This document shows, one piece after another, positions 1-6,396 of a stretch of 24,830 bases of DNA. The DNA is from an uncultured Oscillospiraceae bacterium (lineage in GTDB: Bacteria > Bacillota > Clostridia > Oscillospirales > Oscillospiraceae), in assembly GCA_944385065.1 (NCBI GenBank), contig CALWVX010000005.1:1-24830 (forward strand), in the 5' to 3' direction. The notes below the pieces were generated by a model that was given only the letters and a program-made list of their open reading frames with translations, made no database searches and was not told the DNA's origin. The position numbers and the translations under genes were made by a program. The number at the start of each line of letters is the position of its first letter. Position 1 is the stretch's first letter.

Positions 1-129
1 CCGGCCTTCTGGCCGGCGGCGCTTTTGCGCCGTACGAGCGTTTTGCCGCAGGCAAAACCTCGGCGCAGGCGGAATTTACTTCCGCCGAGCATTTGAATCA
101 CCAAAGGGTGGAAGCCGCCTTGGGCGGCT
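1..129. repeat. cluster of five consecutive short hairpins, non-coding
   Basis: Five adjacent perfect inverted repeats fill this stretch: 1-16 (CCGGCC, loop TTCT), 18-31 (GGCGC, loop TTTT), 40-58 (GTTTTGCC, loop GCA), 68-86 (GGCGGAA, 5-nt loop) and 113-129 (AGCCGCC, 3-nt loop). A competing stem pairs CTCGGCG at 59-65 with CGCCGAG at 83-89. I see no credible gene. The element may continue to the left of the window. It resembles an intergenic repeat element more than a single terminator, because no stem is followed by a T-run. Confidence 0.6.
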
Positions 130-134
130 GAAAC

Positions 135-177
135 CCAAAAAGAAAGACATGACCTTTGGTCATGTCTTTCTTTTTGG
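135..177 (-). terminator. intrinsic terminator of tRNA-Arg, sharing the CCA end
   Basis: A perfect 20-bp inverted repeat (135-154 against 158-177, loop TTT) lies immediately downstream of the tRNA on the minus strand. The distal arm ends TTTCTTTTT and provides the U-tract. The proximal arm begins inside the encoded CCA of the tRNA, so processing and termination structures overlap. Confidence 0.8.
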
Positions 178-251
178 TACGCCCGAAGGGACTCGAACCC
201 CCAACATTCAGAACCGGAATCTGACGCTCTATCCAATTGAACTACGGGCGC
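175..251 (-). tRNA. tRNA-Arg (anticodon CCG)
   Basis: The minus strand folds into a 77-nt cloverleaf. The acceptor stem GCGCCCG pairs with CGGGCGT, with G-U at the first pair. The anticodon stem TCAGA/TCTGA carries the 7-nt loop TTCCGGT, giving anticodon CCG, which reads CGG (Arg). The T-arm contains the standard GGTTCGAGTCC. The discriminator base is A and CCA is encoded (175-177). It has its own promoter at 273-301 and a terminator directly downstream, so it is probably a single-gene transcript. Confidence 0.95.
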
Positions 252-272
252 TTATCTTGTGGACGCTCCGCT

Positions 273-301
273 ATTATAGCAGAAAAATTTTCAGTTGTAA
301 A
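273..301 (-). promoter_or_regulatory. sigma-A promoter of tRNA-Arg
   Basis: On the minus strand, TTTACA (296-301) and TATAAT (273-278) are separated by exactly 17 nt, and the -10 box lies 21 nt upstream of the tRNA 5' end at 251. Five of six -35 bases and all six -10 bases match consensus, as expected for a stable-RNA promoter. Confidence 0.85.
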
Positions 302-341
302 GAGGGAATTTCCCGCCCGCCGGCAATTTTTCCCGAAGGGG

Positions 342-368
342 CCGCCCCCGGCCTATGGCCGGGGGCGG
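342..368 (-). terminator. strong hairpin downstream of the aminotransferase gene
   Basis: A perfect 12-bp GC stem (CCGCCCCCGGCC at 342-353 with GGCCGGGGGCGG at 357-368, loop TAT) lies 6 nt past the aminotransferase stop codon. It lacks a T-run on the minus strand, so it may be a weak terminator or an mRNA 3'-end protecting hairpin. Confidence 0.6.
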
Positions 369-374
369 AACGGC

Positions 375-1556
375 TTACCGATAAGAGTCGGCGAGGGCCT
401 TGAATTTGGGCAGGGCCCGCTGAATCATCTCCGTCTGGACACAGTAGGCCAGCCGCACATGGCCCGGCGCTCCGAAGCCGGAGCCGGGCACCAGAAGCAG
501 ATCAAACTGCTTGGCCCGCTCGCTGAAGGCGATGTCGTCGGGCTCCAGGCTGCGGGGGAAGAGGTAGAAGGCACCGCCGGGCTGCACCACATGATAGCCC
601 ATCTCCCGCAGGGAGGTGACCAGCAGCTGGGCGTTGCGCTCGTACACCTTCAGATCCGAGGTCATGTCACAGCACAGAGAGGTGACCTGCTGGAACAGGC
701 TGGGCGCGTTCACATACCCCAGGGACCGGCCCGCTCCCGCCACTGCGGCATACACGTCTCCACTGTCGGCAATGTCTCCGGGGACCAGCACATAGCCGAT
801 GCGCTCGCCTGGCAGGGACAGGGACTTGGAGAAGGAGTAGCACACAATGGTGTCCCGGTACAGGCTGGGAATCCACTCGGCGGTGAAGCCTTCATACACG
901 ATCTCCCGATAGGGCTCATCGGAGATCAGATAAATGGGGTGGCCGTATTCCTCCTCCTTCCGGCGGAGAATTTCGGCCAGCTGCTCCAATGTCTCTTTGG
1001 AGTAGACCACGCCGGAGGGGTTGTTGGGCGTATTGACCACAACTCCCTTGGTATGGGGATTGATCGCCTGCTCAAAGGCGCCGAAGTCAATCTGGAATGC
1101 CTCGATCTCCGGGGGAATCAGCACCATTTGGGCTCCGGCCCCCTCGATGAACACCTTATATTCCGGGAAGTAGGGGGCAAAGACGATAAACTCGTCCCCC
1201 GGGCAGGTCAGGCCGTTGAATACGCAGCACAGGGAAGCCGCCGCCCCCACGGTGATGTAAAACTGGTCGGCAGTGTAATGGGTGCTGAAGCGGCGGTTGA
1301 GCGAATCGGCCAGCCGCTGCCGGGCATCCTGGGCCCCCTGGGCGCTGGTGTAGCAGTGGATCAGGTCGGGCTGTTCCCGGAGCAGGCGGATGGCCTCCTC
1401 GTTGACAGCGGCAGGGGTGGGAACACTGGGGTTGCCCAGGGAGAAGTCATACACATTTTCCCGGCCCACGACGGCCGCCCGCTGATTGCCGTACTCAAAC
1501 AGCTCCCGGATCACAGACCGGGCAGTGCCCAGTCCTTTCATTCGTTCAGATACCAT
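375..1556 (-). CDS. pyridoxal phosphate-dependent class I/II aminotransferase
   Basis: Fold-type I aminotransferase that transfers an amino group between an amino acid and a 2-oxo acid using PLP in the cytoplasm. The substrate cannot be read from sequence; members of this type act on aspartate, aromatic or branched-chain amino acids. Numbering from the longer start, visible motifs are NTPNNPSG (178-185), SDEPY (215-219, PLP-ring Asp216) and SFSKSLSLPGERIGY with the Schiff-base Lys247, plus a PGHVRLAYC segment near the C-terminus. About 395 residues is full length for the family. Start choice is uncertain: AGGAGG lies only 2 nt before the ATG at 1565 but 11 nt before the ATG at 1556, so the latter is preferred. 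The gene has its own promoter at 1616-1644 and stands alone, divergent from the enzyme I-like gene. Confidence 0.9.
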   Translation of the reverse strand: MVSERMKGLGTARSVIRELFEYGNQRAAVVGRENVYDFSLGNPSVPTPAAVNEEAIRLLREQPDLIHCYTSAQGAQDARQRLADSLNRRFSTHYTADQFYITVGAAASLCCVFNGLTCPGDEFIVFAPYFPEYKVFIEGAGAQMVLIPPEIEAFQIDFGAFEQAINPHTKGVVVNTPNNPSGVVYSKETLEQLAEILRRKEEEYGHPIYLISDEPYREIVYEGFTAEWIPSLYRDTIVCYSFSKSLSLPGERIGYVLVPGDIADSGDVYAAVAGAGRSLGYVNAPSLFQQVTSLCCDMTSDLKVYERNAQLLVTSLREMGYHVVQPGGAFYLFPRSLEPDDIAFSERAKQFDLLLVPGSGFGAPGHVRLAYCVQTEMIQRALPKFKALADSYR

Positions 1557-1615
1557 AACTGACATGACCTCCTGAAAGCGGACCCGCCGCAGCGGTCCGC
1601 CCTTGCTGATACCGT

Positions 1616-1644
1616 ATTATAACACAACCTCCCCCGCTCGTAAA
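1616..1644 (-). promoter_or_regulatory. sigma-A promoter of the aminotransferase gene
   Basis: On the minus strand, TTTACG (1639-1644) and TATAAT (1616-1621) are 17 nt apart. The predicted leader is about 50 nt and contains a 7-bp hairpin (GCGGACC at 1578-1584 with GGTCCGC at 1594-1600) a few nt before the AGGAGG ribosome binding site, which could modulate translation. Confidence 0.75.
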
Positions 1645-1813
1645 GCGGGCATGTCCACCCCTCTGCGCGCATACAATTTCAATGCCCTCCATCCGCCCGC
1701 TGCCTGGAGCGGGCGGAATTTCTGCGTCGAATCGAGACAGAGGGGCGGGAGAGGGTCTGTGAATTGCACGAAGGGAGTCTTTTGCATGATAAAGAATTTG
1801 GGGGAAAGTAATC

Positions 1814-1842
1814 TTTACAAATACTCCATCACACGCTATAAT
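1814..1842 (+). promoter_or_regulatory. sigma-A promoter of the enzyme I-like gene
   Basis: TTTACA (1814-1819) and TATAAT (1837-1842) are 17 nt apart, 43 nt upstream of the ATG at 1885. This placement puts transcription start near 1849 and supports the 1885 start over upstream in-frame candidates. Confidence 0.85.
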
Positions 1843-1884
1843 CAAAAAAAATGTAGTCTTGTAGCCGGAAAAGGGGGCGACGGG

Positions 1885-2640
1885 ATGCAGGTCGTGACAG
1901 GAAAACCCATCATGCAGCAGATCGTCGCCGGAAGACTGTGCTTTTACCGCCGCCCGTCCCCCTCACCCCAGTTGTACAATGATGACAACTGGCGCGGCGA
2001 GACCAGCCGCTTTCACCGGGCCCAGCAGATTGCCATCCGGGAACTGAACGACTTTTACATCCGGGCCCGGGAGGAAGTGGGGGAGACAGTGGCCTCCATC
2101 TTCAAAATCCACAGCATGCTGCTGGAGGACCGCAACTATGTGGAAACGGTCCGCTCCTTCATCCAGAACAAGGGCGTGACGGCGGAGTACGCAGTCCAAA
2201 TGGCCGAGGGGAGCTTCTCCTCCGCCTTCTCCGCCATGGACAGCCCCTATATGCGGGCCAGGGCGGTGGATATTCACGACATCTCCCAGCGGGTGCTCCG
2301 GGCCCTCATGGGGGACCGGCAGGAGCTGCCCATGGCCGAGCCCGCCATTCTGGTGGCAGACAGCTTTCTCCCCAGCGAGGTAATGGATATGGACCAGCGG
2401 CGGCTGCTGGGGCTGATCTCTCTGAACGGCTCTCTGGACAGCCACACCTCCATGCTGGTTCAGGCCTATCGCATCCCCGCCATTGTGGACGTCAGGCTGC
2501 CCGCCAAGTGGGAGGGGCACCTGGCGCTGATGGACTGCTTCACCGGCACCATCTATCTCGATCCGGAACCCGCCCAGCAGAACAAGCTTCGGGAGCGGTA
2601 TCAGGCCAACGGCTGCCCGGTGCAGTACGCCGCCCCCTGA
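1885..2640 (+). CDS. stand-alone PTS enzyme I-like N-terminal phosphohistidine protein
   Basis: The 251-residue product matches the N-terminal half of phosphoenolpyruvate:sugar phosphotransferase enzyme I. The HPr-binding helical region carries a segment like HxMLLED (76-82) and a DIHDISQRVLRAL stretch (129-141). The phosphohistidine swivelling domain carries ILVADSFLPSE (155-165) and GSLDSHTSM with the predicted phospho-acceptor His187, followed by YRIPAIVDV. The C-terminal PEP-binding TIM barrel (about 310 further residues) is absent, and the stop is followed directly by a tRNA promoter, so it is not a frameshifted ptsI. It therefore cannot use PEP by the known mechanism; it might exchange phosphate with HPr or be regulatory (inference). 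The ATG at 1885 is chosen because it follows the promoter at 1814-1842 and an AAGGGGG ribosome binding site. No HPr or EII gene is nearby. Confidence 0.85.
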   Translation: MQVVTGKPIMQQIVAGRLCFYRRPSPSPQLYNDDNWRGETSRFHRAQQIAIRELNDFYIRAREEVGETVASIFKIHSMLLEDRNYVETVRSFIQNKGVTAEYAVQMAEGSFSSAFSAMDSPYMRARAVDIHDISQRVLRALMGDRQELPMAEPAILVADSFLPSEVMDMDQRRLLGLISLNGSLDSHTSMLVQAYRIPAIVDVRLPAKWEGHLALMDCFTGTIYLDPEPAQQNKLRERYQANGCPVQYAAP

Positions 2641-2679
2641 CGTCTCCCCGCCCGTGCTCCCCCTCCCGACAGATTTTCC

Positions 2680-2708
2680 TTGACGAATGCAGGAAAACTG
2701 GGTATAAT
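2680..2708 (+). promoter_or_regulatory. sigma-A promoter of tRNA-Thr
   Basis: TTGACG (2680-2685) and TATAAT (2703-2708) with a 17-nt spacer lie 17 nt upstream of the tRNA 5' end. Confidence 0.9.
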
Positions 2709-2724
2709 AAGGTCTACGCTATGC

Positions 2725-2799
2725 GCTAGTGTGGCTCAGGGGTAGAGCAGCTCACTCGTAATGAGCAGGCCGTGGGTTCGATTCCCACCACTAGCTCCA
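2725..2799 (+). tRNA. tRNA-Thr (anticodon CGT)
   Basis: A 75-nt cloverleaf: the acceptor stem GCTAGTG pairs perfectly with CACTAGC, the D-arm is GGCTCAGGGGTAGAGC, and the anticodon stem GCTCA/TGAGC holds loop CTCGTAA, giving anticodon CGT, which reads ACG (Thr). The T-arm has GGTTCGATTCC, the discriminator is T and CCA is encoded (2797-2799). It is flanked by its own promoter and terminator. Confidence 0.95.
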
Positions 2800-2839
2800 G
2801 GTCGGAGCAGGCAGCGTATCGCTTGCTCCGGCCTTTTTT
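2800..2839 (+). terminator. intrinsic terminator of tRNA-Thr
   Basis: GGTCGGAGCA at 2800-2809 pairs with TGCTCCGGCC at 2824-2833 (one G-T wobble), and six T follow at 2834-2839. It starts at the nucleotide after CCA. Confidence 0.85.
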
Positions 2840-2849
2840 CGGCACTCTG

Positions 2850-2904
2850 GGCGCGCTGACGCGCCGCCCTTTTTCCAGCCCGGCAGAGCTTTTCTCCGCC
2901 GGGC
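2850..2904. other. two further small hairpins after the tRNA-Thr terminator
   Basis: GGCGCG/CGCGCC (2850-2865, loop CTGA) is followed five nt later by a short T-run (2870-2874). GCCCGGC with GCCGGGC closes a second hairpin at 2878-2904. They may be backup terminators or repeat debris. No gene is present in 2840-3055. Confidence 0.45.
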
Positions 2905-2950
2905 ATTGTAGGTGTGTTTTCTTAAATTTCGTCGTTTTTCCCGTTCCCGC

Positions 2951-2979
2951 TTGCAAATAAAACAAGCATCTGGTACAAT
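2951..2979 (+). promoter_or_regulatory. sigma-A promoter of the 255-residue membrane protein gene
   Basis: TTGCAA (2951-2956) and TACAAT (2974-2979) are 17 nt apart, about 75 nt upstream of the start codon at 3056. Confidence 0.7.
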
Positions 2980-3055
2980 AATAAATTGATGAACCTGCCG
3001 ACCCATCCGGGTGTTTCCGGACCGGGCCGGCCTGTATCAAGGAGACTGAACAGGC

Positions 3056-3823
3056 ATGGATAAAAAGCAGCGAGAAGACCGGCGTCACCAGGAGGACCTC
3101 GCCCTGACCCGCGCTTTGCTGTGGGTGGCGGCCGCTGTCATCCTGGAGGGACTGCTGGTATTTCTCAACCGGTTTTATATCAACTATTATGTAGACGAGA
3201 TCGAGTTCGTGGTTTTGCTCCAGAACGTGCTGCATGTGGTGCGGATCGGAGCCCTTGTGGTGGCACTGGCCGCCTTTGTCTGGGCCGTCCTTCGGGCTAA
3301 AAAAGGAGAAAAAGCGGTTTTGTCCCTGCTGATCTGTTTGGGCGGGGCGGCTGTTACCGTATGCACCCATGTGGTTCTGAAGTATAAGGGAACCGGAATC
3401 TCCATGCTGTTCTGGCTGGTGGTTGCCTGGGCCGCTCTGGCGGTGGTCTATTACCTGTATCAGAAGGAGTTCTTCCTGGGACTCACCGCCGCCGGGCTGT
3501 CTGTTCTGGGACTGTGGTTCGTGCGGTACGGCCAGGGCGTGAACTATGAGGTGGCCCTGATTCTGGTCGCCATTCTCCTGGTGCTGGCCGCCTGCCTGTG
3601 GCTGAAAAAGCGCAAGGGGGTTCTCCCCTTCCCCAAGGACGCTCCCATTCAGTTCCTGCCGGCTGATGCCTCCTACACGGTGACTTTGATCAGCTGCGTC
3701 GCCAGCCTGGTTGTGCTGGCTGCTGCCATGATCCTGGGTGCCACGGTGGCCTATTACCTGATCTTCGTAATGCTGGCCTGGATTTTCGCTCTGTTCGTAT
3801 ATTATACCGTCAAGATGATGTGA
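3056..3823 (+). CDS. polytopic membrane protein of unknown function
   Basis: I do not recognise a family. The 255-residue product begins with a charged cytoplasmic stretch (MDKKQREDRRHQEDLALTR) and then alternates hydrophobic segments with short charged loops. About eight membrane helices are visible, roughly at residues 20-40, 50-80, 90-107, 115-138, 140-157, 162-180, 210-233 and 234-252. A lysine-rich loop (LKKRKG, about 182-187) separates the last two helices. No catalytic motif or signal peptide cleavage site is evident. AAGGAG lies 11-12 nt before the ATG. It has its own promoter and a double terminator, so it is monocistronic. Codon use and GC resemble the neighbouring genes. Confidence 0.8.
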   Translation: MDKKQREDRRHQEDLALTRALLWVAAAVILEGLLVFLNRFYINYYVDEIEFVVLLQNVLHVVRIGALVVALAAFVWAVLRAKKGEKAVLSLLICLGGAAVTVCTHVVLKYKGTGISMLFWLVVAWAALAVVYYLYQKEFFLGLTAAGLSVLGLWFVRYGQGVNYEVALILVAILLVLAACLWLKKRKGVLPFPKDAPIQFLPADASYTVTLISCVASLVVLAAAMILGATVAYYLIFVMLAWIFALFVYYTVKMM

Positions 3824-3828
3824 AGTAA

Positions 3829-3862
3829 ATCAGGGCTGTCCCCCGAGGGGGACAGCCCTGAT
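3829..3862. terminator. hairpin between convergent genes
   Basis: ATCAGGGCTGTCCCC and its complement form a near-perfect 15-16 bp stem with a tiny loop, directly after the membrane-protein stop codon. It lacks a clean T-run on the plus strand and probably works with the next hairpin. Confidence 0.65.
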
Positions 3863-3875
3863 CGTTTGTAAAAAG

Positions 3876-3910
3876 ACCGGGTCCCGGCTTTTCCGGGACC
3901 CGGTTTTTTT
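3876..3910. terminator. bidirectional intrinsic terminator
   Basis: ACCGGGTCCCGG (3876-3887) pairs with CCGGGACCCGGT (3893-3904), followed by T at 3904-3910 on the plus strand. On the minus strand the stem is followed by TCTTTTTAC, so it can also end the sialic acid operon, whose last gene stops at 3929. Confidence 0.85.
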
Positions 3911-3928
3911 ATGGTCTGGCGCTCACCC

Positions 3929-5050
3929 TCAAATCAGGTTCCGCTCAGTCTCCTTGTCAAACAGGTGGATTGCCTCGGGCCGGAAGGTAAAGTTCATCTG
4001 GGTGCCGTAGGCGATGCCGCCCCGCAGATCAGCGGGCAGGTCGGCGGTGGGAACCCGCAGGACAATGTCCTTTCCGTTGCAGTTGACATGGAGGTAATAC
4101 TCGCTGCCCATCATCTCGGAGACCTCCACCTTTCCGGAGAGGATGTCGTCCCCGCTGCCCTGGGTAAAGCGGATGTGCTCCGGCCGGATTCCCAAGATAA
4201 TGTCCTTCCCCTGAACCCCGGCGGCGGCCAGGGCCTGCTGATCCTGGGCGGTCAGATCAATGCGGGTGCCGAACACATCGGCGTGATAGGCGCCTGCGCC
4301 GTCCGCCACCAGCTTGGCGTCAAAGAAGTTCATCTGGGGCGTGCCGATAAAGCCGGCCACAAAGATGTTAATGGGGTGCTCGAAGACCTCCTGAGGCGTA
4401 CCGATCTGCTGAATAAACCCGTCCTTCATGATGACGATCCGGTCGGCCAGGGTCATGGCCTCGGTCTGGTCGTGGGTCACGTAGACGAAGGTGGTGTTGA
4501 TCCGCTGGCGCAGTTTGATAATCTCCGCCCGCATCTCGTTGCGCAGCTTGGCGTCCAGGTTGGACAGCGGCTCATCCATCAGCAGCACCTTGGGCTCCCG
4601 GACGATGGCCCGTCCGATGGCCACACGCTGCCGCTGGCCGCCGGACAGCGCCTTGGGCTTTCGGTCCAGATACTGGGTGATGCCCAGAATCTCCGCCGCC
4701 TCCTTCACCCGCTGATCAATCTCCTCTTTGGGAAATTTCTTCAGCTTCAGGGGGAACTCCATGTTCTCCCGCACAGTCATGTGGGGGTACAGGGCGTAGC
4801 TCTGGAACACCATGGCGATGTCCCGGTCCTTGGGCTCCACGTCGTTGACCAGCTTGCCGTCGATGTACAGCTCACCGGCGCTGATTTCCTCCAGGCCGGC
4901 CACCATCCGCAGGGTGGTGGACTTGCCGCAGCCGGAGGGCCCGACCAGGACGATGAACTCCTTGTCCGCAATGTCCAGATCAAAGTCGTGGACCGCCGTC
5001 ACCGCGTTATCATAGATTTTCTTGACGCCTTTCAGGGTAACAGTTGACAT
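3929..5050 (-). CDS. sugar ABC transporter ATP-binding protein (MsmK/UgpC type)
   Basis: ATPase that energises carbohydrate import through the two permeases of this operon. The 373-residue product has Walker A GPSGCGKST (37-45), Q-loop Gln83 in VFQSYALYPHM, signature LSGGQRQR (135-142), Walker B LLMDEP (156-161), D-loop SNLDAK and H-loop His193. A C-terminal OB-fold/TOBE region (about 240-373, containing GIRPEH) is typical of MsmK/UgpC/MalK subunits. It is the last gene of the operon, 197 nt after the deacetylase gene. The ATG at 5050 is chosen because conservation begins at TVTLKGVKKIY. Unusually, no Shine-Dalgarno site precedes it. The spacer folds into hairpins at 5123-5145 and 5188-5214 and contains an orphan AAAGGAGG on the minus strand (5165-5175). 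Such ATPases can serve several importers. Confidence 0.92.
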   Translation of the reverse strand: MSTVTLKGVKKIYDNAVTAVHDFDLDIADKEFIVLVGPSGCGKSTTLRMVAGLEEISAGELYIDGKLVNDVEPKDRDIAMVFQSYALYPHMTVRENMEFPLKLKKFPKEEIDQRVKEAAEILGITQYLDRKPKALSGGQRQRVAIGRAIVREPKVLLMDEPLSNLDAKLRNEMRAEIIKLRQRINTTFVYVTHDQTEAMTLADRIVIMKDGFIQQIGTPQEVFEHPINIFVAGFIGTPQMNFFDAKLVADGAGAYHADVFGTRIDLTAQDQQALAAAGVQGKDIILGIRPEHIRFTQGSGDDILSGKVEVSEMMGSEYYLHVNCNGKDIVLRVPTADLPADLRGGIAYGTQMNFTFRPEAIHLFDKETERNLI

Positions 5051-5247
5051 ATGGCATGGCCGTGGTTCCCGGGCCTCCGCCCAGGTTCCTCCCCGCTGAG
5101 GGAGCGATCCCCCCAGAGGTTTGCGGCAGGTCTCCACACTGCCGCACCGCCGGCCGGCGGGATTTTCCTCCTTTTTTTACCGGCCTGCGCCCCTATGAAA
5201 ATGGAGTAGGGGCGGGACCTTGGCGTTTGAAATGCGCAAAACCCGGC

Positions 5248-6378
5248 TTACAGCTCGCCGGACACCACTTCTCCGTGGAACAAAACCGCTTTCAGGTTCA
5301 GCCGCTCATCCAGAACGGCGAGGTTGGCCTGCTTCCCCTCGTCCAGGCTGCCCAGGCGGCTGTATATGCCCAGCACCTTGGCAGGGTTGACCGCAGCGGC
5401 GGTCACCGCGTCGGCCAGGGGAATTCCAAAGGAGACCGCGCTCTTCAGGCAGGCCATCAGGTCAGACACCGAACCGGCCAGGGTGTTGGGATCGTCGGCC
5501 ATGGTGGCCCGGTTGCCGTGGACCTCAATCTCCTGTCCGCCGAAGGGATACCGCCCGTCTGGCATGCCGGTGGCCCGCAGGGAGTCGGAGATCAGGATCA
5601 CCCGGTCCTTCCCGAACAGGCGGAAGACTGCCCGCACCACAGAGGGGTGGATGTGAACCCCGTCGGAGATCAGCTCCACCTTCACCTCCGGGTAGTCAAA
5701 GGCGGCCCCCACCACGCCGGGCGCGCGATGGGTGAAGGGGGGCATGGCGTTGAACAGGTGGGTGGCCTGACGGGCCCCCGCCTTATAGGCGGCGCAGGCG
5801 GTGTCATAGTCGGCGGTGGTGTGGCCCAGGCTGACGGTGACGCCGTCCTGGCGGGCCTTCTGGATGAACTCCAGCGCCCCGGGCTGCTCCGCGGCCAGGG
5901 TCACCAGCTTGACCATCCCCTGGGCTGCCTCCTGGAGGCGGTGGAGCATGGCCGGGTCGGGGTCGTGGAGGAACGCCTCATTCTGCGCTCCCTTCTTGGC
6001 CTTGCACAGGAAGGGCCCTTCCAGATTGACTCCCACCAGCTCCGCGCCCCCGGTGCTGTTCTCCCGGTGGGCGGCGGCATTCTGGCAGATACGGGTGAGC
6101 TGGTCCTCCCCCAGGGTCATGCCGGCGGGGCAGATCTGGGTGATGCCCCGGCTGAGCTCATAGTCGGCCATTTTCTGCAGGCCGTCCGGGGTGGCGTCGG
6201 AGAAATCCTCTCCCACGCAGCCGTGGAAATGCAGGTCAGTCAGCCCGGGAATCAGGTAGCACCCGGGGGCGGAGATCTTCTCTCCGCCCTCCCGGGCAAT
6301 CAGGCCGTCCCGGATACACAGATCCCGGTGGACAAAGCCCTCCTTGACATCGAATACCAGCGCGTCGGTGATTCTCAT
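5248..6378 (-). CDS. nagA: N-acetylglucosamine-6-phosphate deacetylase
   Basis: Hydrolyses GlcNAc-6-P to glucosamine-6-P and acetate, a late step in GlcNAc and sialic acid breakdown. The 376-residue amidohydrolase shows the metal site HFH (His50, His52) in TDLHFHG, the metal-ligand NLEGPF (Glu120), SLGHTTADY (His186), THLFNAMPPFTHRAPG (His207, His217), SDGVHIHP (His242) and the catalytic Asp265 in ISDSLRATGMPDG. Length fits the family (about 380). It starts at an ATG with GGGAGGGGAG just upstream, 18 nt after the lyase stop codon, so the two are translationally close. Downstream on the minus strand lies an 8-bp hairpin (5188-5214) without a U-tract, more likely an mRNA-processing or stability element than a terminator. 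Confidence 0.93.
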   Translation of the reverse strand: MRITDALVFDVKEGFVHRDLCIRDGLIAREGGEKISAPGCYLIPGLTDLHFHGCVGEDFSDATPDGLQKMADYELSRGITQICPAGMTLGEDQLTRICQNAAAHRENSTGGAELVGVNLEGPFLCKAKKGAQNEAFLHDPDPAMLHRLQEAAQGMVKLVTLAAEQPGALEFIQKARQDGVTVSLGHTTADYDTACAAYKAGARQATHLFNAMPPFTHRAPGVVGAAFDYPEVKVELISDGVHIHPSVVRAVFRLFGKDRVILISDSLRATGMPDGRYPFGGQEIEVHGNRATMADDPNTLAGSVSDLMACLKSAVSFGIPLADAVTAAAVNPAKVLGIYSRLGSLDEGKQANLAVLDERLNLKAVLFHGEVVSGEL

Positions 6379-6396
6379 AGCTCCCCTCCCACCGTC

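Larger units (their letters stand above)
1557..1884. other. divergent intergenic region without a gene
   Basis: This 328-nt spacer separates the divergent aminotransferase and enzyme I-like genes. Besides the two promoters and the leader hairpin it holds a perfect 10-bp inverted repeat, TCCGCCCGCT at 1692-1701 with its complement at 1708-1717 (6-nt loop), roughly midway between the promoters. An open frame runs from 1603 into the downstream gene, but it has no Shine-Dalgarno site and no family similarity I recognise before 1885. I see no gene here. Confidence 0.6.

Noticed and set aside
149..403. Small open frame across the tRNA-Arg region
   Set aside because: It overlaps the tRNA, its promoter and the terminator; tRNA-antisense frames like this are a common artefact.
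1603..1884. N-terminal extension of the enzyme I-like protein
   Set aside because: The promoter at 1814-1842 lies inside this extension and homology to enzyme I starts after 1885, so the extension is not translated.
2726..3370. 214-residue minus-strand open frame
   Set aside because: It covers tRNA-Thr, its terminator and the start of the membrane-protein gene; no supporting signal.
5051..5137. Upstream GTG start for the ABC ATPase at 5137
   Set aside because: It would add 29 residues without family similarity, and the only GGAGG lies 28 nt or more away.
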